A stretch of DNA of 64,000 bases from Xenorhabdus ehlersii (GCF_003610465.1 NZ_RAQI01000004.1:186001-250000), one strand, 5' to 3'. Shown: positions 27,850-37,389, numbered from the stretch's first letter. Notes: generated from the letters alone by a model not told the origin. Made by a program: numbers and translations.

Positions 27850-28246
27850 TAAGCGAATCTATCACCCAACCCAAAGTCGCCATCGTTGCCCCTCCTTTAT
27901 CCGAAGGGGATATTAATATCAGGTATCTCACACCCAAAAATGTTCATTTATCTATTGCAGTATCCGGTGGTTGTTGTTTAGCCGCTGCTTGCTGTTTTTC
28001 TGGAACTGTTGCCAGTCATATCTATTATTCTGATAGGGTGAATGGCAACGCTATTGTACGGATTGAACATTTGTCTGGAATATCTGAGTTTAGCATCACT
28101 CATGATGGTGAGCATATAAAGTATGCAAGCGCGCCGCGAAATGCTCAAATTCTGATGAAAGGTGAATTTTTTATTTATAATCCCAGTGATGAATTAATCT
28201 TGTCGCAAGCAATACCTTTGGACATCTCATCGGATCCCCGGCTACC
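27850..28246 (+). pseudogene. PrpF-like gene, 3' part
   Basis: Starting right after the IS630 target, the frame reads SESITQPKVAIVAPPLSEG, INIRYLTPKNVHLSIAVSGG and CCLAAACCFSGTVA, the conserved PrpF C-terminal region. Around 28230-28250 it runs into ISAs1 sequence and ends by chance at 28274, so the natural 3' end may be lost. Confidence 0.82.
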
Positions 28247-28430
28247 CATTTGGTCAGCGCGTGGGCGGTGGTGAATCAACTCTGTTTTGGTCAGGTGAAA
28301 GAGCGCGTTATGAAAGGCGCTATTATATTACCAGCCACCGTGATGCCCTGGCCGAATTTATCGCGTGTGCCATACGCAGCCATTGGCATATTGAAAATAA
28401 ACTGTACTGGCAATTAGATGTCAGTTTTTA
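28247..28430 (+). pseudogene. ISAs1-family (H-repeat) transposase fragment
   Basis: One frame gives [18 protein letters not shown], the DDE-region start of ISAs1/H-repeat proteins. After a deletion and frame change, another gives [37 protein letters not shown], the region holding the last catalytic Glu. The core between them is missing. It overlaps the 3' end of the LysR gene by a few bases. Confidence 0.78.
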
Positions 28431-29326
28431 GTAGCCCAGTCCCTTGAGCGTCTCTGAAGAAAATCAATCAGAGCACGTACCTTAGCGGAGATGTGGCGGG
28501 TATTAGGATAAACCGCATACACGCCCTGCAAAGGGAAATGGTAATCGGGCAGCAAATGTTGCAGTTCCCCGCTTGCTAGAGCGGACCGGACGAGCCACTC
28601 CGGTAGCAGCGCAACACCGCAGCCTTCCAGTATGAAACTCATCAGCGCAGAAGCACTGTCAGTTGAGAACCTGACAGGTCCAGTGATAGAAAAATCGAGC
28701 TTCTGCTGTTCAGGACCTGTTACTTGCCAGCGCAGAGGGGACTGGAGGCGAGTATGAATAACCCATTCTGCCTTACCTAATGTATTAAGCGAATCTATCG
28801 GGTGATTTTTAATCCATTTCGGCGCGGCCACTGGGATTATTGAAAAGTTGTCTATTAACGCTGCGTGATAACTGGAATCAGCCAATTTGCCAAGACGAAT
28901 GGCAACGTCGAAGTGCTCTGAAATAAGATCGGCATGATAGGAAGACGAAACGTGGCGAATACTCAGCTTCGGGTGTGCCTGCCCGAATGCCACTAAAGCG
29001 GGGATGATCATTATAGAGCCATATTCCGGTGTACTGGTTATTCGTAACTCACCACTAAATCCGCTATGACTGAATTGCACATCGTTCACAATATCTTCTG
29101 TTTCTTTTAGAAGATGAACACTACGCCGGTAAAAAACTTCCCCCGCTTGCGTCAGTGCTAGACGTCGGGTTGTGCGTAGCAACAACGATACCCCAAGCTC
29201 CTCCTCCAGTTGCCGGATATTAAAACTAACTACTGCCTTCGTTTGTCTGAGCGTGGTAGCTGCTGATGTGAAACTTCCCGTCTCTACTACGGCTACAAAC
29301 ATTGCTACACGCTGTAAATTGAGCAT
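28421..29326 (-). CDS. LysR-family transcriptional regulator
   Basis: The protein is about 301 residues. The N-terminal winged helix-turn-helix reads [18 protein letters not shown] and [17 protein letters not shown], followed by a PBP2-like effector domain ([38 protein letters not shown]). I start at 29326 since GGGAG lies eight bases upstream. It is divergent from the MFS exporter gene, with 108 bp between the starts, the classic arrangement for a LysR activator and its target. The C-terminus abuts ISAs1 debris but looks complete. Confidence 0.9.
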   Translation of the reverse strand: MLNLQRVAMFVAVVETGSFTSAATTLRQTKAVVSFNIRQLEEELGVSLLLRTTRRLALTQAGEVFYRRSVHLLKETEDIVNDVQFSHSGFSGELRITSTPEYGSIMIIPALVAFGQAHPKLSIRHVSSSYHADLISEHFDVAIRLGKLADSSYHAALIDNFSIIPVAAPKWIKNHPIDSLNTLGKAEWVIHTRLQSPLRWQVTGPEQQKLDFSITGPVRFSTDSASALMSFILEGCGVALLPEWLVRSALASGELQHLLPDYHFPLQGVYAVYPNTRHISAKVRALIDFLQRRSRDWATKN

Positions 29327-29434
29327 AAATCTCCCATTTACTGTCAAATATTTTTTGACAGTGTATCACTGCGCCAGCTCTTTATCCCTCCCATTACCGG
29401 AATTATATTATTCATTTTTAACAGGGAAGAGAGT

Positions 29435-30817
29435 ATGAATTATCGTAGTAAAGTTGCGATCGTTTACCTTCTTGGCTTTTTCCTCGACTTAGTAAATATG
29501 TTTATCTCCAATGTTGCTTATCCTACTATAGGTAAGGAAATGCATGTTTCCGTGGCAGAGTTAGCATGGATCAGTCATGGCTACATATGTGGGCTTACGC
29601 TTATTATCCCTCTCAGTGCGTGGTTGACACAGCGTGCAGGTGCCCGGCGGGTGTTCTTACTGTCGTTAGCCTTATTTGCACTGGGAACAGCGGCATCTGG
29701 ATTTGCACATTCACTTGAGGAACTGGTTTTTTGTCGAGTTGTGCAGGGCATTGGCGGTGGACTGTTGATACCAGTCGGTCAGGCGTTGACATGGCCGCTT
29801 TATGCAAAACATGAGCGAGCTAAACTTTCATCTGCAATTATGTTGGTAGCGCTACTAGCCCCTGCACTATCTCCTGCCTTGGGTGGCGTGCTGGTCCAAA
29901 CGCTCAACTGGCGCTGGGTGTTCTTTGCCAGTCTGCCGCTAACCCTGCTGACACTGATACTGGCTTTTATATGGTTACATGACGGGATCACGTCTGAAAA
30001 AAATAAAGCTCTCGATTTCTCTGGTCTTGTAATCGGATGTGTTGGCCTATTTCTCATTTTACTCGGAATGACAAAAATGAGTGAGGCGGGAAGCATTGCA
30101 AAAGGCACGATTCTTTTCTTATCAGGTATCATTCTGCTGGCCTTTTTCATTATTCGCAGTAGTCGGCATTCTGCACCACTTTTCAGCTTTCATCTCCTTT
30201 CTGACCCATTAATGCGCTTCTCAATGCTGGTTTATCAGTTCGTGCCAGGCCTGTTTATGGGGGTAAGTCTGGTTGGCGTCGTTTATCTGCAGACATTTCT
30301 CGGTATGTCCGCTGCTGAGACAGGAGCATTAATGATTCCCTGGTCACTGGCTTCGTTTCTAGCGATCACTGTTACAGGCAAAACATTTAACTGCTTGGGA
30401 CCACGACCACTCATCATGACCGGTTGTCTGTTACAGGCGATAGGCATTTTGTTATTTTCGGTGGTGACTCACGACGGGCAAAACTACCTGCTAGTGACGG
30501 CTTTTGCACTGATGGGGATGGGGGGGAGTTTGTGTAGCAGTACCGCCCAGAGTAGTGCTTTCCTTGAGGTATCAGCCACAGCCATGCCTGAAGCAAGTGC
30601 ATTGTGGAACATAAACCGTCAGCTCAGTTTCTGCTTTGGTGTAGCGCTGTTGAGCCTGCTACTCAATCTGTTTATTAGCCATCTCGCACTGCGACAGGCT
30701 TATATGTGGACATTTTATACAGCAGCAGCCGGTGCCCTTATTCCACTCCTGCTCAGCTTGAGTATTAATAACCGGAACATAAAACTTAATCTTTTATCAT
30801 CAGAAGAGAATAGATAA
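29435..30817 (+). CDS. MFS drug:proton antiporter (DHA2/EmrB-QacA type)
   Basis: This inner-membrane exporter of 460 residues has about 14 hydrophobic segments. Family motifs include a motif A-like loop after segment 2 (AWLTQRAGARRVF), the motif C region (APALSPALGGVLVQ, residues ~143-156) and FCRVVQGIGGGLLIPVGQA around residue 100. AGGGAAGAGAG precedes the ATG. It is divergent from the LysR gene and coupled (TAATG) to the next small gene, so the three probably form one regulon for efflux of an unknown compound. Confidence 0.9.
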   Translation: MNYRSKVAIVYLLGFFLDLVNMFISNVAYPTIGKEMHVSVAELAWISHGYICGLTLIIPLSAWLTQRAGARRVFLLSLALFALGTAASGFAHSLEELVFCRVVQGIGGGLLIPVGQALTWPLYAKHERAKLSSAIMLVALLAPALSPALGGVLVQTLNWRWVFFASLPLTLLTLILAFIWLHDGITSEKNKALDFSGLVIGCVGLFLILLGMTKMSEAGSIAKGTILFLSGIILLAFFIIRSSRHSAPLFSFHLLSDPLMRFSMLVYQFVPGLFMGVSLVGVVYLQTFLGMSAAETGALMIPWSLASFLAITVTGKTFNCLGPRPLIMTGCLLQAIGILLFSVVTHDGQNYLLVTAFALMGMGGSLCSSTAQSSAFLEVSATAMPEASALWNINRQLSFCFGVALLSLLLNLFISHLALRQAYMWTFYTAAAGALIPLLLSLSINNRNIKLNLLSSEENR

Positions 30818-31207
30818 TGAACCATTATATTAATGAAGTGTTGGAGGCTCATGTTGCCATTGAGAACTGGCTTGGTAAAGGTGAAGGAGACGTGCAGACA
30901 CTCCTTGACCGTTTCAGTCAGGATTATTCAATGATCACGATAACAGGCACGATGCTTGATCATGAGTCTCTGAGCCGTTTTTTTTGTTGCTAAACGTGCA
31001 AGCCGCCCGGGATTACATATTGTCGTGGATTCGCTGTGTGTTTTGGAAGAGTGGGAGAATGGGGCTATAATTTTATATCGTGAACAGCAGACTGAACCCG
31101 ACAAAGAGACTACAATTCGCTGGTCAACCGCTGTCTTTCATCTTCATGCAGATACACCTGTCTGGCTTCATTTGCACGAAACATTACAGCCAAACAATCC
31201 AGATTAA
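30817..31207 (+). pseudogene. DUF4440/NTF2-like small protein, frameshifted
   Basis: The ATG overlaps the MFS stop as TAATG. The frame reads MNHYINEVLEAHVAIENWLG and continues to SRFF, then stops because of an eight-T run (30978-30985). With one T fewer it runs on as VAKRASRPGLHIVVDSLCVL, LYREQQTEPDKETTIRWSTA and VWLHLHETLQPNNPD to 31207. The whole, about 129 residues, resembles DUF4440/SnoaL-like NTF2-fold proteins. It may be intact if the T run is miscounted. Confidence 0.7.
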
Positions 31208-31272
31208 ATGGATAATTATGGGAATCAGGTTACAGTCTAATTACTGAGACGGTATCTGAGTTCTATTTAAGC

Positions 31273-31326
31273 CCGTCACTAAGAAATCTTCTTCCGAATG
31301 GGAAATATTCAGTGACGGTTTCTTCC
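31273..31326 (+). terminator. Terminator-like hairpin after the MFS operon
   Basis: Perfect 8-bp arms CCGTCACT (31273-31280) and AGTGACGG (31311-31318), with a long loop, followed by TTTCTTCC. The long loop lowers confidence. Confidence 0.45.
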
Positions 31327-31374
31327 ATTTAAGATAGTAAGCAATAAGCTTACCTAATTTACCCAGAATTCAGG

Positions 31375-32361
31375 TTATTGAGACTTTATTTTTTTCATTT
31401 CAATAATATATTGGCTGCCTCCCGTCAGGGAGAAATTCAGGTTGTATGTATTTGTGATAGAGAGTCCAGCCTGTTTTGCTATAGATTCAAATTCTGATTG
31501 ATACCGTTCTTTACCTGATAAAAGGATATCCATATGTAAATCAAATGATTCTGCCTCTGCATCATTTTGATCTTTAAGCATGTCGATAACATATAAAACG
31601 GAATCTTCACCCATTGCTTTATGGCAATTCTTGAGAATATCAATGGCTTGATTATCTGGCCAATTATGCAAAACATTTTTTATGCAATAAGCATCATATC
31701 CTGATGGAATAGAGGAAAAGAAATCGCCATTGATAAAAGTGATTCCTTCTGATTCTCGCTTAGTAAAATTATACTGATCCATAACGTGAAATTGGATATG
31801 TGGGTAGTGCATTTTTATATTTTGGGCTAAAGAGCCTTGGCCTCCTCCTATATCCATGATTGAAGAAATACCATTTAGAGGAATATGCTCAATAATATGT
31901 TTATTCATTGCATCGGTAATTTTTGTCATTAAATTATCAAAAGTAGTTTTAAGGATTTTATTATGTTCATGACTTAAATAATCAAAAAATTTCTCTTGAT
32001 GATTAAGTTCAAAAGCCGACTTGCTATTTATTTCACTTAAGGACGCACTGTATTGTGACCAGGCGTTCCAGCTGATTGGACTTAATTCGAATTTTACATG
32101 TAATGTTTCAAGGCTGTTTGGATCACTTAGTGATGAACATTGCTCAGTAAGGTAAAATTTATTATCTTTTTTTGTTAATACATTAAGGGATTGCATATAA
32201 TTCAATAGCCGATGGAATCTATCCTGGGAAACATGGCATAGTTGAGCAAGTTGCTCCAGAGTCTTTCCATCTTGGGTGCTTAAATATAGTGGTGCCTTGC
32301 TTTCTACAAAAGCAAACAGTGCGTTAGATTTACGATAAGCAGTGGTCATGTCTGATAGCAT
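31375..32361 (-). CDS. SAM-dependent O-methyltransferase (family 2, plant-type)
   Basis: The protein has 328 residues. An N-terminal winged-helix dimerisation domain (EQLAQLCHVSQDRFHRLLNY) precedes a Rossmann methyltransferase domain with the SAM loop MDIGGGQGSLA near residue 168 and the family-2 catalytic segment YCIKNVLHNWPDNQA, whose histidine acts as base. Such enzymes tailor phenols, polyketides or antibiotics. AAGGA upstream supports the start. No biosynthetic cluster lies beside it, so it is an orphan tailoring gene here; substrate unknown. Confidence 0.88.
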   Translation of the reverse strand: MLSDMTTAYRKSNALFAFVESKAPLYLSTQDGKTLEQLAQLCHVSQDRFHRLLNYMQSLNVLTKKDNKFYLTEQCSSLSDPNSLETLHVKFELSPISWNAWSQYSASLSEINSKSAFELNHQEKFFDYLSHEHNKILKTTFDNLMTKITDAMNKHIIEHIPLNGISSIMDIGGGQGSLAQNIKMHYPHIQFHVMDQYNFTKRESEGITFINGDFFSSIPSGYDAYCIKNVLHNWPDNQAIDILKNCHKAMGEDSVLYVIDMLKDQNDAEAESFDLHMDILLSGKERYQSEFESIAKQAGLSITNTYNLNFSLTGGSQYIIEMKKIKSQ

Positions 32362-32511
32362 TATTTATTTTCCTTAACTCATTTGTAGGTTATTTTGTTT
32401 TCAGTGAAATAAATTGCATCATAAAATTTTATAGCGTTTGGTTAAATACTTTAGTTTATTTAAGTATATTAATTAACATTAATAAATGATGTTGATTTGC
32501 GAAGGGGGGTG

Positions 32512-32721
32512 TTATTTTTTAATAATGATTTCAAGATGTTGTATCCGCAGTTCTTTCATATTTGGATACTGTGAGCCATTCAAAGTATCAGCTAGTGGTC
32601 GTCTTGGCATTGACCCTTTAATTTCCAGTACATGCATAGCAGCCAAAATATCTTCCTGTAGTTTATCAGATTATTCATTAAACCACTGGTCAAATAATTT
32701 TGTTGTTGTTATTTCCCACAC
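32512..32721 (-). pseudogene. RelE/HigB (Gp49-like) toxin relic
   Basis: From a GTG at 32721 the frame reads WEITTTKLFDQWFNE, a TAA, then SDKLQEDILAAMHVLEIKG, PRRPLADTLNGSQYPNMKEL and RIQ before diverging to a stop. This is the N-terminal two-thirds of HigB-type toxins (W-V--T--FD-WF ... LP-RP-ADTV-GS-Y-NMKELR-Q). It has a nonsense codon and lacks the FDP...AG C-terminal block. No antitoxin gene remains. Confidence 0.8.
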
Positions 32722-32855
32722 ACTGACCCTCTTTATATAATCATCAAGTCATTTATGAAATTGAGAAGTAGGTTAGGTGTAACACGACTAATACAGTAAA
32801 TTACGACGAATGTTTGGGAGTGGAAGGAAATTACGTCAGAATGTAGTGTCATTCT

Positions 32856-32894
32856 CCCCGTCCTTTTGTGACAGCGTCTAAAGAACGGGGTTTT
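32856..32894 (+). terminator. Hairpin downstream of the amino-acid ABC genes
   Basis: CCCCGT/ACGGGG arms, extendable by CTTT/AAAG with one mismatch, followed by TTTT on the plus strand. On the minus strand, where the neighbouring operon ends, there is no T tract. Confidence 0.4.
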
Positions 32895-32934
32895 CTGGAT
32901 AAAAACAACGCCATATTCTCAGGCAAAGAAAGAT

Positions 32935-33708
32935 TTATTTAGAAATATCCACGCCAAAATATTTCTCAGAGATACGGGCATATGTACCGTCATCCTTTAT
33001 CTCTTGCAGAGCCTTATTCACTGCTTCCAGTAACTCAGCATCCCCTTTACGTAGCAAAACGGCTGATTTACTCGCATCGGTTTGTTGGGCGACAATTTTT
33101 ACTGGTGCATTAGGGCGCTGTTTTTTGAAGTCAAGGAATGATAGGCGATCATTGAGTGTGGCATCAGCGCGTCCGGTAGCGACCAGATCAATGGCCTGGT
33201 TGAAACCGTCTGTACTAACCAAACTCGCGCCGTAAGACGTTGCCAATTGCCCGTAATTGCTGGTCAGTGATTGAGCTGAGCGTTTACCTTTAATATCTGC
33301 GAAGGTTTTAATATCACTGTTATCATTACGGGTGATCAACACAACCTGAGAAGTCGTGTAAGGAATGGAAAAACTGTATTTCGCTGCCCGTTCGGGGGTG
33401 ACGCCGACTTGGTTGATAATAGCGTCAAAACGTTTAGCATCCAACCCGGCAATCAAGCCATCCCATTTAACTTCCATAAATTCAGGTTTGACATTCAAAC
33501 GCTGGGCTATTTCCCGGGCGATATCCACGTCAAAGCCGACTAATTTATTGCTGGCATCGTGGTAGGTAAAAGGAGGATAAGTGCCTTCCGTGCCAACCTT
33601 AAAGACGCCAGAGGCTTTGATAGCATCAAAATCTTCGCCGGCATAGCCAGGGGCAGAAATAGCAAGGGCAGTCGCACTCGCCAGTAACAGACTCAAAATT
33701 TTTTTCAT
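32935..33708 (-). CDS. Polar amino-acid (cystine-type) ABC transporter substrate-binding protein, copy 1
   Basis: This 257-residue periplasmic binding protein has a signal peptide (MKKILSLLLASATALAIS, cleavage near GYAG). SBP_bac_3 motifs include GTEGTYPPFTYHD, GFDVDIAREIAQRL and KWDGLIAGLDAKRFD, as in cystine-binding FliY/TcyJ proteins. It is last in a minus-strand set: binding protein 2, permease, ATPase, this gene. The two binding proteins are clearly paralogous. Confidence 0.88.
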   Translation of the reverse strand: MKKILSLLLASATALAISAPGYAGEDFDAIKASGVFKVGTEGTYPPFTYHDASNKLVGFDVDIAREIAQRLNVKPEFMEVKWDGLIAGLDAKRFDAIINQVGVTPERAAKYSFSIPYTTSQVVLITRNDNSDIKTFADIKGKRSAQSLTSNYGQLATSYGASLVSTDGFNQAIDLVATGRADATLNDRLSFLDFKKQRPNAPVKIVAQQTDASKSAVLLRKGDAELLEAVNKALQEIKDDGTYARISEKYFGVDISK

Positions 33709-33764
33709 TGCTTTTCTCCAAGTAACGGTGTTTCTCTGGATAAATAATGTACCGTGACTGCTTG

Positions 33765-34529
33765 CTATATTTCCCAGTCCGGTAAGGTTTCTGTCAGGGT
33801 TGAGATAAACTCGACAGTACGCACCTTAGCAGGGCGGGTAAAGAGGGTTTTTGCCGCCCCCGATTCAATAATCTCGCCAGATTCCAGAAATACGACATTA
33901 TGAGCAAGATTGGCAGCCAGACGCAGATCATGCGTTGCCATTAACATGGTAGTGCCTTCTCCTGCCAACTGTTTCAAAACCGAGACGACTTCTTTAGATA
34001 ATTCAGGATCAAGTGCCGATGTTGGTTCATCGCACAGCAGCACTTTGGGGGACGGAGCCATCGCTCTGGCGATTGCCACACGTTGTTGCTGACCGCCTGA
34101 CAATGTGGCTGGCCAAACATCCGCTTTGTGGGATAATCCAACTTTTTCCAGCAACGCCAGCGCCCGTTCTCTGGCGCGTTCGCGGGACCATTTTTGTACC
34201 CAAATCAGCCCTTCCATAATGTTTTCAATCACCGTCAGATGAGGGAAAAGCTGGAAGTTCTGGAATACCATGCCAGTTTGCAGGCTAAAACGTTGGATTT
34301 CCCGATGTGGCAATCGTTCCTTACCGGTAAAGGTGATCTGCTCTTTACCAATTTCCAGCTTGCCAGCCTGTGGGATCTCCAACAGATTAATACAACGCAG
34401 CAGGGTGCTCTTTCCACTACCGGAAGGGCCAATAAGTGCCGTCAGGCTGCCTTCTTTAATGGTCAGGTTAATATTTTTCAGCACCTTCTGTCCGTCGAAA
34501 CTTTTTTCAATGTTGGTAAGCTGAATCAT
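33765..34529 (-). CDS. Amino-acid ABC transporter ATP-binding protein
   Basis: This 254-residue importer ATPase of the polar amino-acid family (HisP/GlnQ/TcyN-like) has Walker A GPSGSGKST, signature [15 protein letters not shown], Walker B KVLLCDEPTSALD and the switch histidine in MATHDLRLA. Its start overlaps the permease 3' end by about 23 nt, so the two are coupled. Confidence 0.93.
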   Translation of the reverse strand: MIQLTNIEKSFDGQKVLKNINLTIKEGSLTALIGPSGSGKSTLLRCINLLEIPQAGKLEIGKEQITFTGKERLPHREIQRFSLQTGMVFQNFQLFPHLTVIENIMEGLIWVQKWSRERARERALALLEKVGLSHKADVWPATLSGGQQQRVAIARAMAPSPKVLLCDEPTSALDPELSKEVVSVLKQLAGEGTTMLMATHDLRLAANLAHNVVFLESGEIIESGAAKTLFTRPAKVRTVEFISTLTETLPDWEI

Positions 34530-35214
34530 CTTTGGCTTCCTTATTATTATTGCTATTTTGCTGGGTGAATTTCTTTTCCAACCGGACTTGCAGTGCTGAC
34601 AATACTGAACTTAAGAGCAGGTAGAGAATGGCGGCCTCGGTATACAGGATTAACGGTTGATAAGTGACGGCGGCGATGCGCTGTGCCGCCAGAAACATTT
34701 CTGGCACAGTAATAACGGAAGCCAGAGAGGTATCTTTTACCAGCGAAATAAAGGTATTAGACAAAGGAGGAATGGAAACCCGTGCCGCCTGAGGCAGAAT
34801 GATCCGGCGCAGTGATTGCCACCAACTCATGCCGATAGAATGAGAGGCTTCCCATTGCCCCTTGGGAACAGAAATCAGCGCAGCACGGATCACTTCTGAG
34901 GTATAAGCCCCGACATTCAGGGTAAAGCCGATAATGGCGGAAGTGAATGCTTCCAAAGTAATGCCTGCGCTGGGCAGGGCGTAGAAGATCAAGAATAGCT
35001 GTACCAACAGAGGTGTACCGCGAATCAACCAGACATAAAACCGAACGACAGCAATCAGGGGTTTAGGACCATATAGCCTGATTAAAGCAACGATAAATCC
35101 CAATGAGATCCCAAGTACGAATGTAATCAGCGTGAGGGGAATAGTGAATGTCAGGCCGGCATAAATCATCGGCCATAGAGAATCCAACGCTAAATTGAGC
35201 CATGATGGGGTCAT
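34507..35214 (-). CDS. Amino-acid ABC transporter permease
   Basis: This 235-residue HisM/TcyL-type permease has about five hydrophobic segments, the N-terminal family segment YAGLTFTIPLTLITFVLG, VRFYVWLIRGTPLLVQL and the EAA-like docking loop ASHSIGMSWWQSLRRIILPQA. It lies between the ATPase and binding protein 2. Presumably a homodimer. Confidence 0.92.
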   Translation of the reverse strand: MTPSWLNLALDSLWPMIYAGLTFTIPLTLITFVLGISLGFIVALIRLYGPKPLIAVVRFYVWLIRGTPLLVQLFLIFYALPSAGITLEAFTSAIIGFTLNVGAYTSEVIRAALISVPKGQWEASHSIGMSWWQSLRRIILPQAARVSIPPLSNTFISLVKDTSLASVITVPEMFLAAQRIAAVTYQPLILYTEAAILYLLLSSVLSALQVRLEKKFTQQNSNNNKEAKDDSAYQH

Positions 35215-35339
35215 AGAACCTTCCTGATAGATATTAAAAATATGTTTATTTTTTATGGGGTTGTTTTAATGATGATATGGCAAGAAAAGGTGAACGTTAT
35301 ATACAATAAAGTTATAGCTTAGAACCTGAAATGTACGTT

Positions 35340-35363
35340 AAGAGCCCATTCCATCAGGCTCTT
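35340..35363 (-). terminator. Attenuator-like hairpin between binding protein 2 and permease genes
   Basis: AAGAGCC/GGCTCTT with a 10-nt loop, just after the binding-protein stop on the minus strand. Such hairpins commonly let binding proteins be made in excess over the membrane components. The minus-strand flank is not T-rich. Confidence 0.45.
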
Positions 35364-35370
35364 GTTTTAA

Positions 35371-36144
35371 TTATTGGTCTGTCCTTTCAGCGAAATATTT
35401 ATCCCAGATACGTTGATAAGTACCATCCGTTTTTATCTCAGTAATCGCTTTATCTACTGCGGTTTTTAATTCAGTGTCGTTTTTACGCAATAACACGGCA
35501 GTTTGTGCTGCCCGGGTATCTGCGGCAACAATTTTTACCGGAGCATCCGGGCGATGTTTTTTGTAATCGAGGTAAGAAAGTTTATCGTTGATGGTGGCAT
35601 CAGCACGACCTGTACTTACCAGATCTACTTCCTGATTAAAACCATTAGTGCCGATAATGTCGGCGCCATAATGCCTGGCGATCTGGGCAAAGTTATTGGT
35701 CAGGGTATGTGCCGATTTTTTTCCTTTTAAATCGCTAAATGTCTTAATATCGTTGTTATCTTTTCGGGTAATCAGTACGGCTTCTGAAATAACGTAAGGT
35801 AAAGAGAAGCTGTATTTTTTCTCACGTTCCGGTGTAATGGCGATTTGGTTCATCACGGCATCGAAACGTCCGGCATCAAGCCCACCAATCAAACCATCCC
35901 ATTTGCCTTCAATAAATTCAGGCTTCACTTTCATGCGCTGAGCAATTTCACGACCGATTTCCACATCAAATCCGGTCAGGTTTCCAGAGGCGTCATGATA
36001 ACTGAATGGGGCATAGGCACCTTCAGTTCCAATCCTGAATATTCCCGTGGAATGAATGTTATCAAGAGTAGATTGTGCATAAACGAAGTGGGTGAAACCC
36101 AATTGAATAATGCCCGCTAATAATATATTTAGTATGGATTTCAT
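35371..36144 (-). CDS. Polar amino-acid (cystine-type) ABC transporter substrate-binding protein, copy 2
   Basis: This 257-residue paralogue of the protein at 32935-33708 shares the length and the blocks IGTEGAYAPFSYHD, GFDVEIGREIAQRM and KWDGLIGGLDAGRFD. A signal peptide precedes VYAQS. It is the first gene of the minus-strand set and is divergent from azlC. The two receptors probably feed one permease with related substrates. Confidence 0.88.
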   Translation of the reverse strand: MKSILNILLAGIIQLGFTHFVYAQSTLDNIHSTGIFRIGTEGAYAPFSYHDASGNLTGFDVEIGREIAQRMKVKPEFIEGKWDGLIGGLDAGRFDAVMNQIAITPEREKKYSFSLPYVISEAVLITRKDNNDIKTFSDLKGKKSAHTLTNNFAQIARHYGADIIGTNGFNQEVDLVSTGRADATINDKLSYLDYKKHRPDAPVKIVAADTRAAQTAVLLRKNDTELKTAVDKAITEIKTDGTYQRIWDKYFAERTDQ

Positions 36145-36355
36145 GTTATCTATTTCTCCGAGGGGAATTATTGTTTTTAAATTATTTTTACTATAGAGGT
36201 AATATCATAAGATTTATATATAAAATAAAGTTATATCATATCCTGATGTCATTGCTAATCAATAAGATTTATATTGATTATCGTTTAATTATATTTATCA
36301 TAAAATGTATCGATTTCTCAGCTACCCTAAATATAACGTTAAATATAGGTGCCCA

Positions 36356-37063
36356 GTGTTGAATTCATTCTTTAGGAAAGGCATGGTTGATTCTTTGCCG
36401 GTTTGTATCTCCTTTTTCCTTATTTTTACTTCGATTGGTGCTCTTTATCAAAGTCACGGCATTCCATTAATGGAAACATTAGTCGGATCATTGTTGATAT
36501 ATGCTGCACCGTTACAAGTCGCTGCGGTGGGTTATCTGACTGATGGGGCGATACTTTCTGTTATCATTCTGGCATTGTTGATCAACTTCCGCTTTTTCTT
36601 GATGGCAATAGTGATGTCACAATATTTTCATAGCATCCCTAAGCGAAATATTTTGCTGTCGATGCTGGGATTTAGCGCCAGCACTTATACAGTGACGCAT
36701 TCACATCTCTCTGCGGAAAATATCACGGATGGAAAGTCCCAATTTCATTTTTATCTAGGCGTTGCAGTACCTTGTTTTGTGATTACATTTTGTGCCACTT
36801 TACTGGGGTATATTTCGGCAGAATATCTGGATTATGGTTCCCTTTCACTGTTCCTCGTGATGTTGGTTCCCATCCATTTTGCTTCCCTGACTGCCAAGCG
36901 TTCGGGCAAGGATATGTCTGTCTTGGCGACAGTGATGGGAGGGGTTTGCGCCCCGTTATTGAATGAAGTGGATATGAAATTAATGGATCTCGCAGTCCCT
37001 ATTTTATGCGGAATAGTGATTGCGTTCATTGAACGGAAAATCAGAAAGGATAGAAGCTCATGA
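36356..37063 (+). CDS. azlC: AzlC-family branched-chain amino-acid exporter subunit
   Basis: The large subunit of an AzlCD/YgaZH-type exporter of branched-chain amino acids, about 235 residues with several membrane segments. Family features are FFRKGMVDSLPVCISFF, a segment starting SLLIYAAPLQVAAVG and LLINFRFFLMAIVMS. I prefer the GTG at 36356, which has AGGTG upstream and keeps the family N-terminus; an ATG at 36383 would be shorter. It overlaps azlD by 4 nt. Confidence 0.85.
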   Translation: MLNSFFRKGMVDSLPVCISFFLIFTSIGALYQSHGIPLMETLVGSLLIYAAPLQVAAVGYLTDGAILSVIILALLINFRFFLMAIVMSQYFHSIPKRNILLSMLGFSASTYTVTHSHLSAENITDGKSQFHFYLGVAVPCFVITFCATLLGYISAEYLDYGSLSLFLVMLVPIHFASLTAKRSGKDMSVLATVMGGVCAPLLNEVDMKLMDLAVPILCGIVIAFIERKIRKDRSS

Positions 37064-37389
37064 TGCTGTTGATCGTATTGATGGGATTAATAAGTTTCAT
37101 ATTAAGGATAGCCCCTTTTTTAATGAATAATAATCGCTGGTTTAAGGGAAAGGGATTGCTAATTACTTCCCTGGATTATGCCATCTGTTTTATTCTGGGG
37201 ACGATTATCGTTAATATTTCATTAAATAATTTATCCTTAAGTGAATTAATTGAACAGTTTAATATTAAATATGTGTTCGCATTGATTACGGTGATGTTGG
37301 CTTATTTTATTAGTAAATATACGAACTCAATATTAAAGAGTTTGGTGCTTTCCCTGCTATTTTTTATGTTGATGCAATGGTTGTGGTAA
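37060..37389 (+). CDS. azlD: AzlD-family branched-chain amino-acid exporter subunit
   Basis: This 109-residue small hydrophobic partner of AzlC has three or four membrane segments and the family start LMGLISFILRIAPFLM. The start ATG overlaps the azlC stop. Together they form a small export pair next to the amino-acid importer. Confidence 0.85.
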   Translation: MMLLIVLMGLISFILRIAPFLMNNNRWFKGKGLLITSLDYAICFILGTIIVNISLNNLSLSELIEQFNIKYVFALITVMLAYFISKYTNSILKSLVLSLLFFMLMQWLW

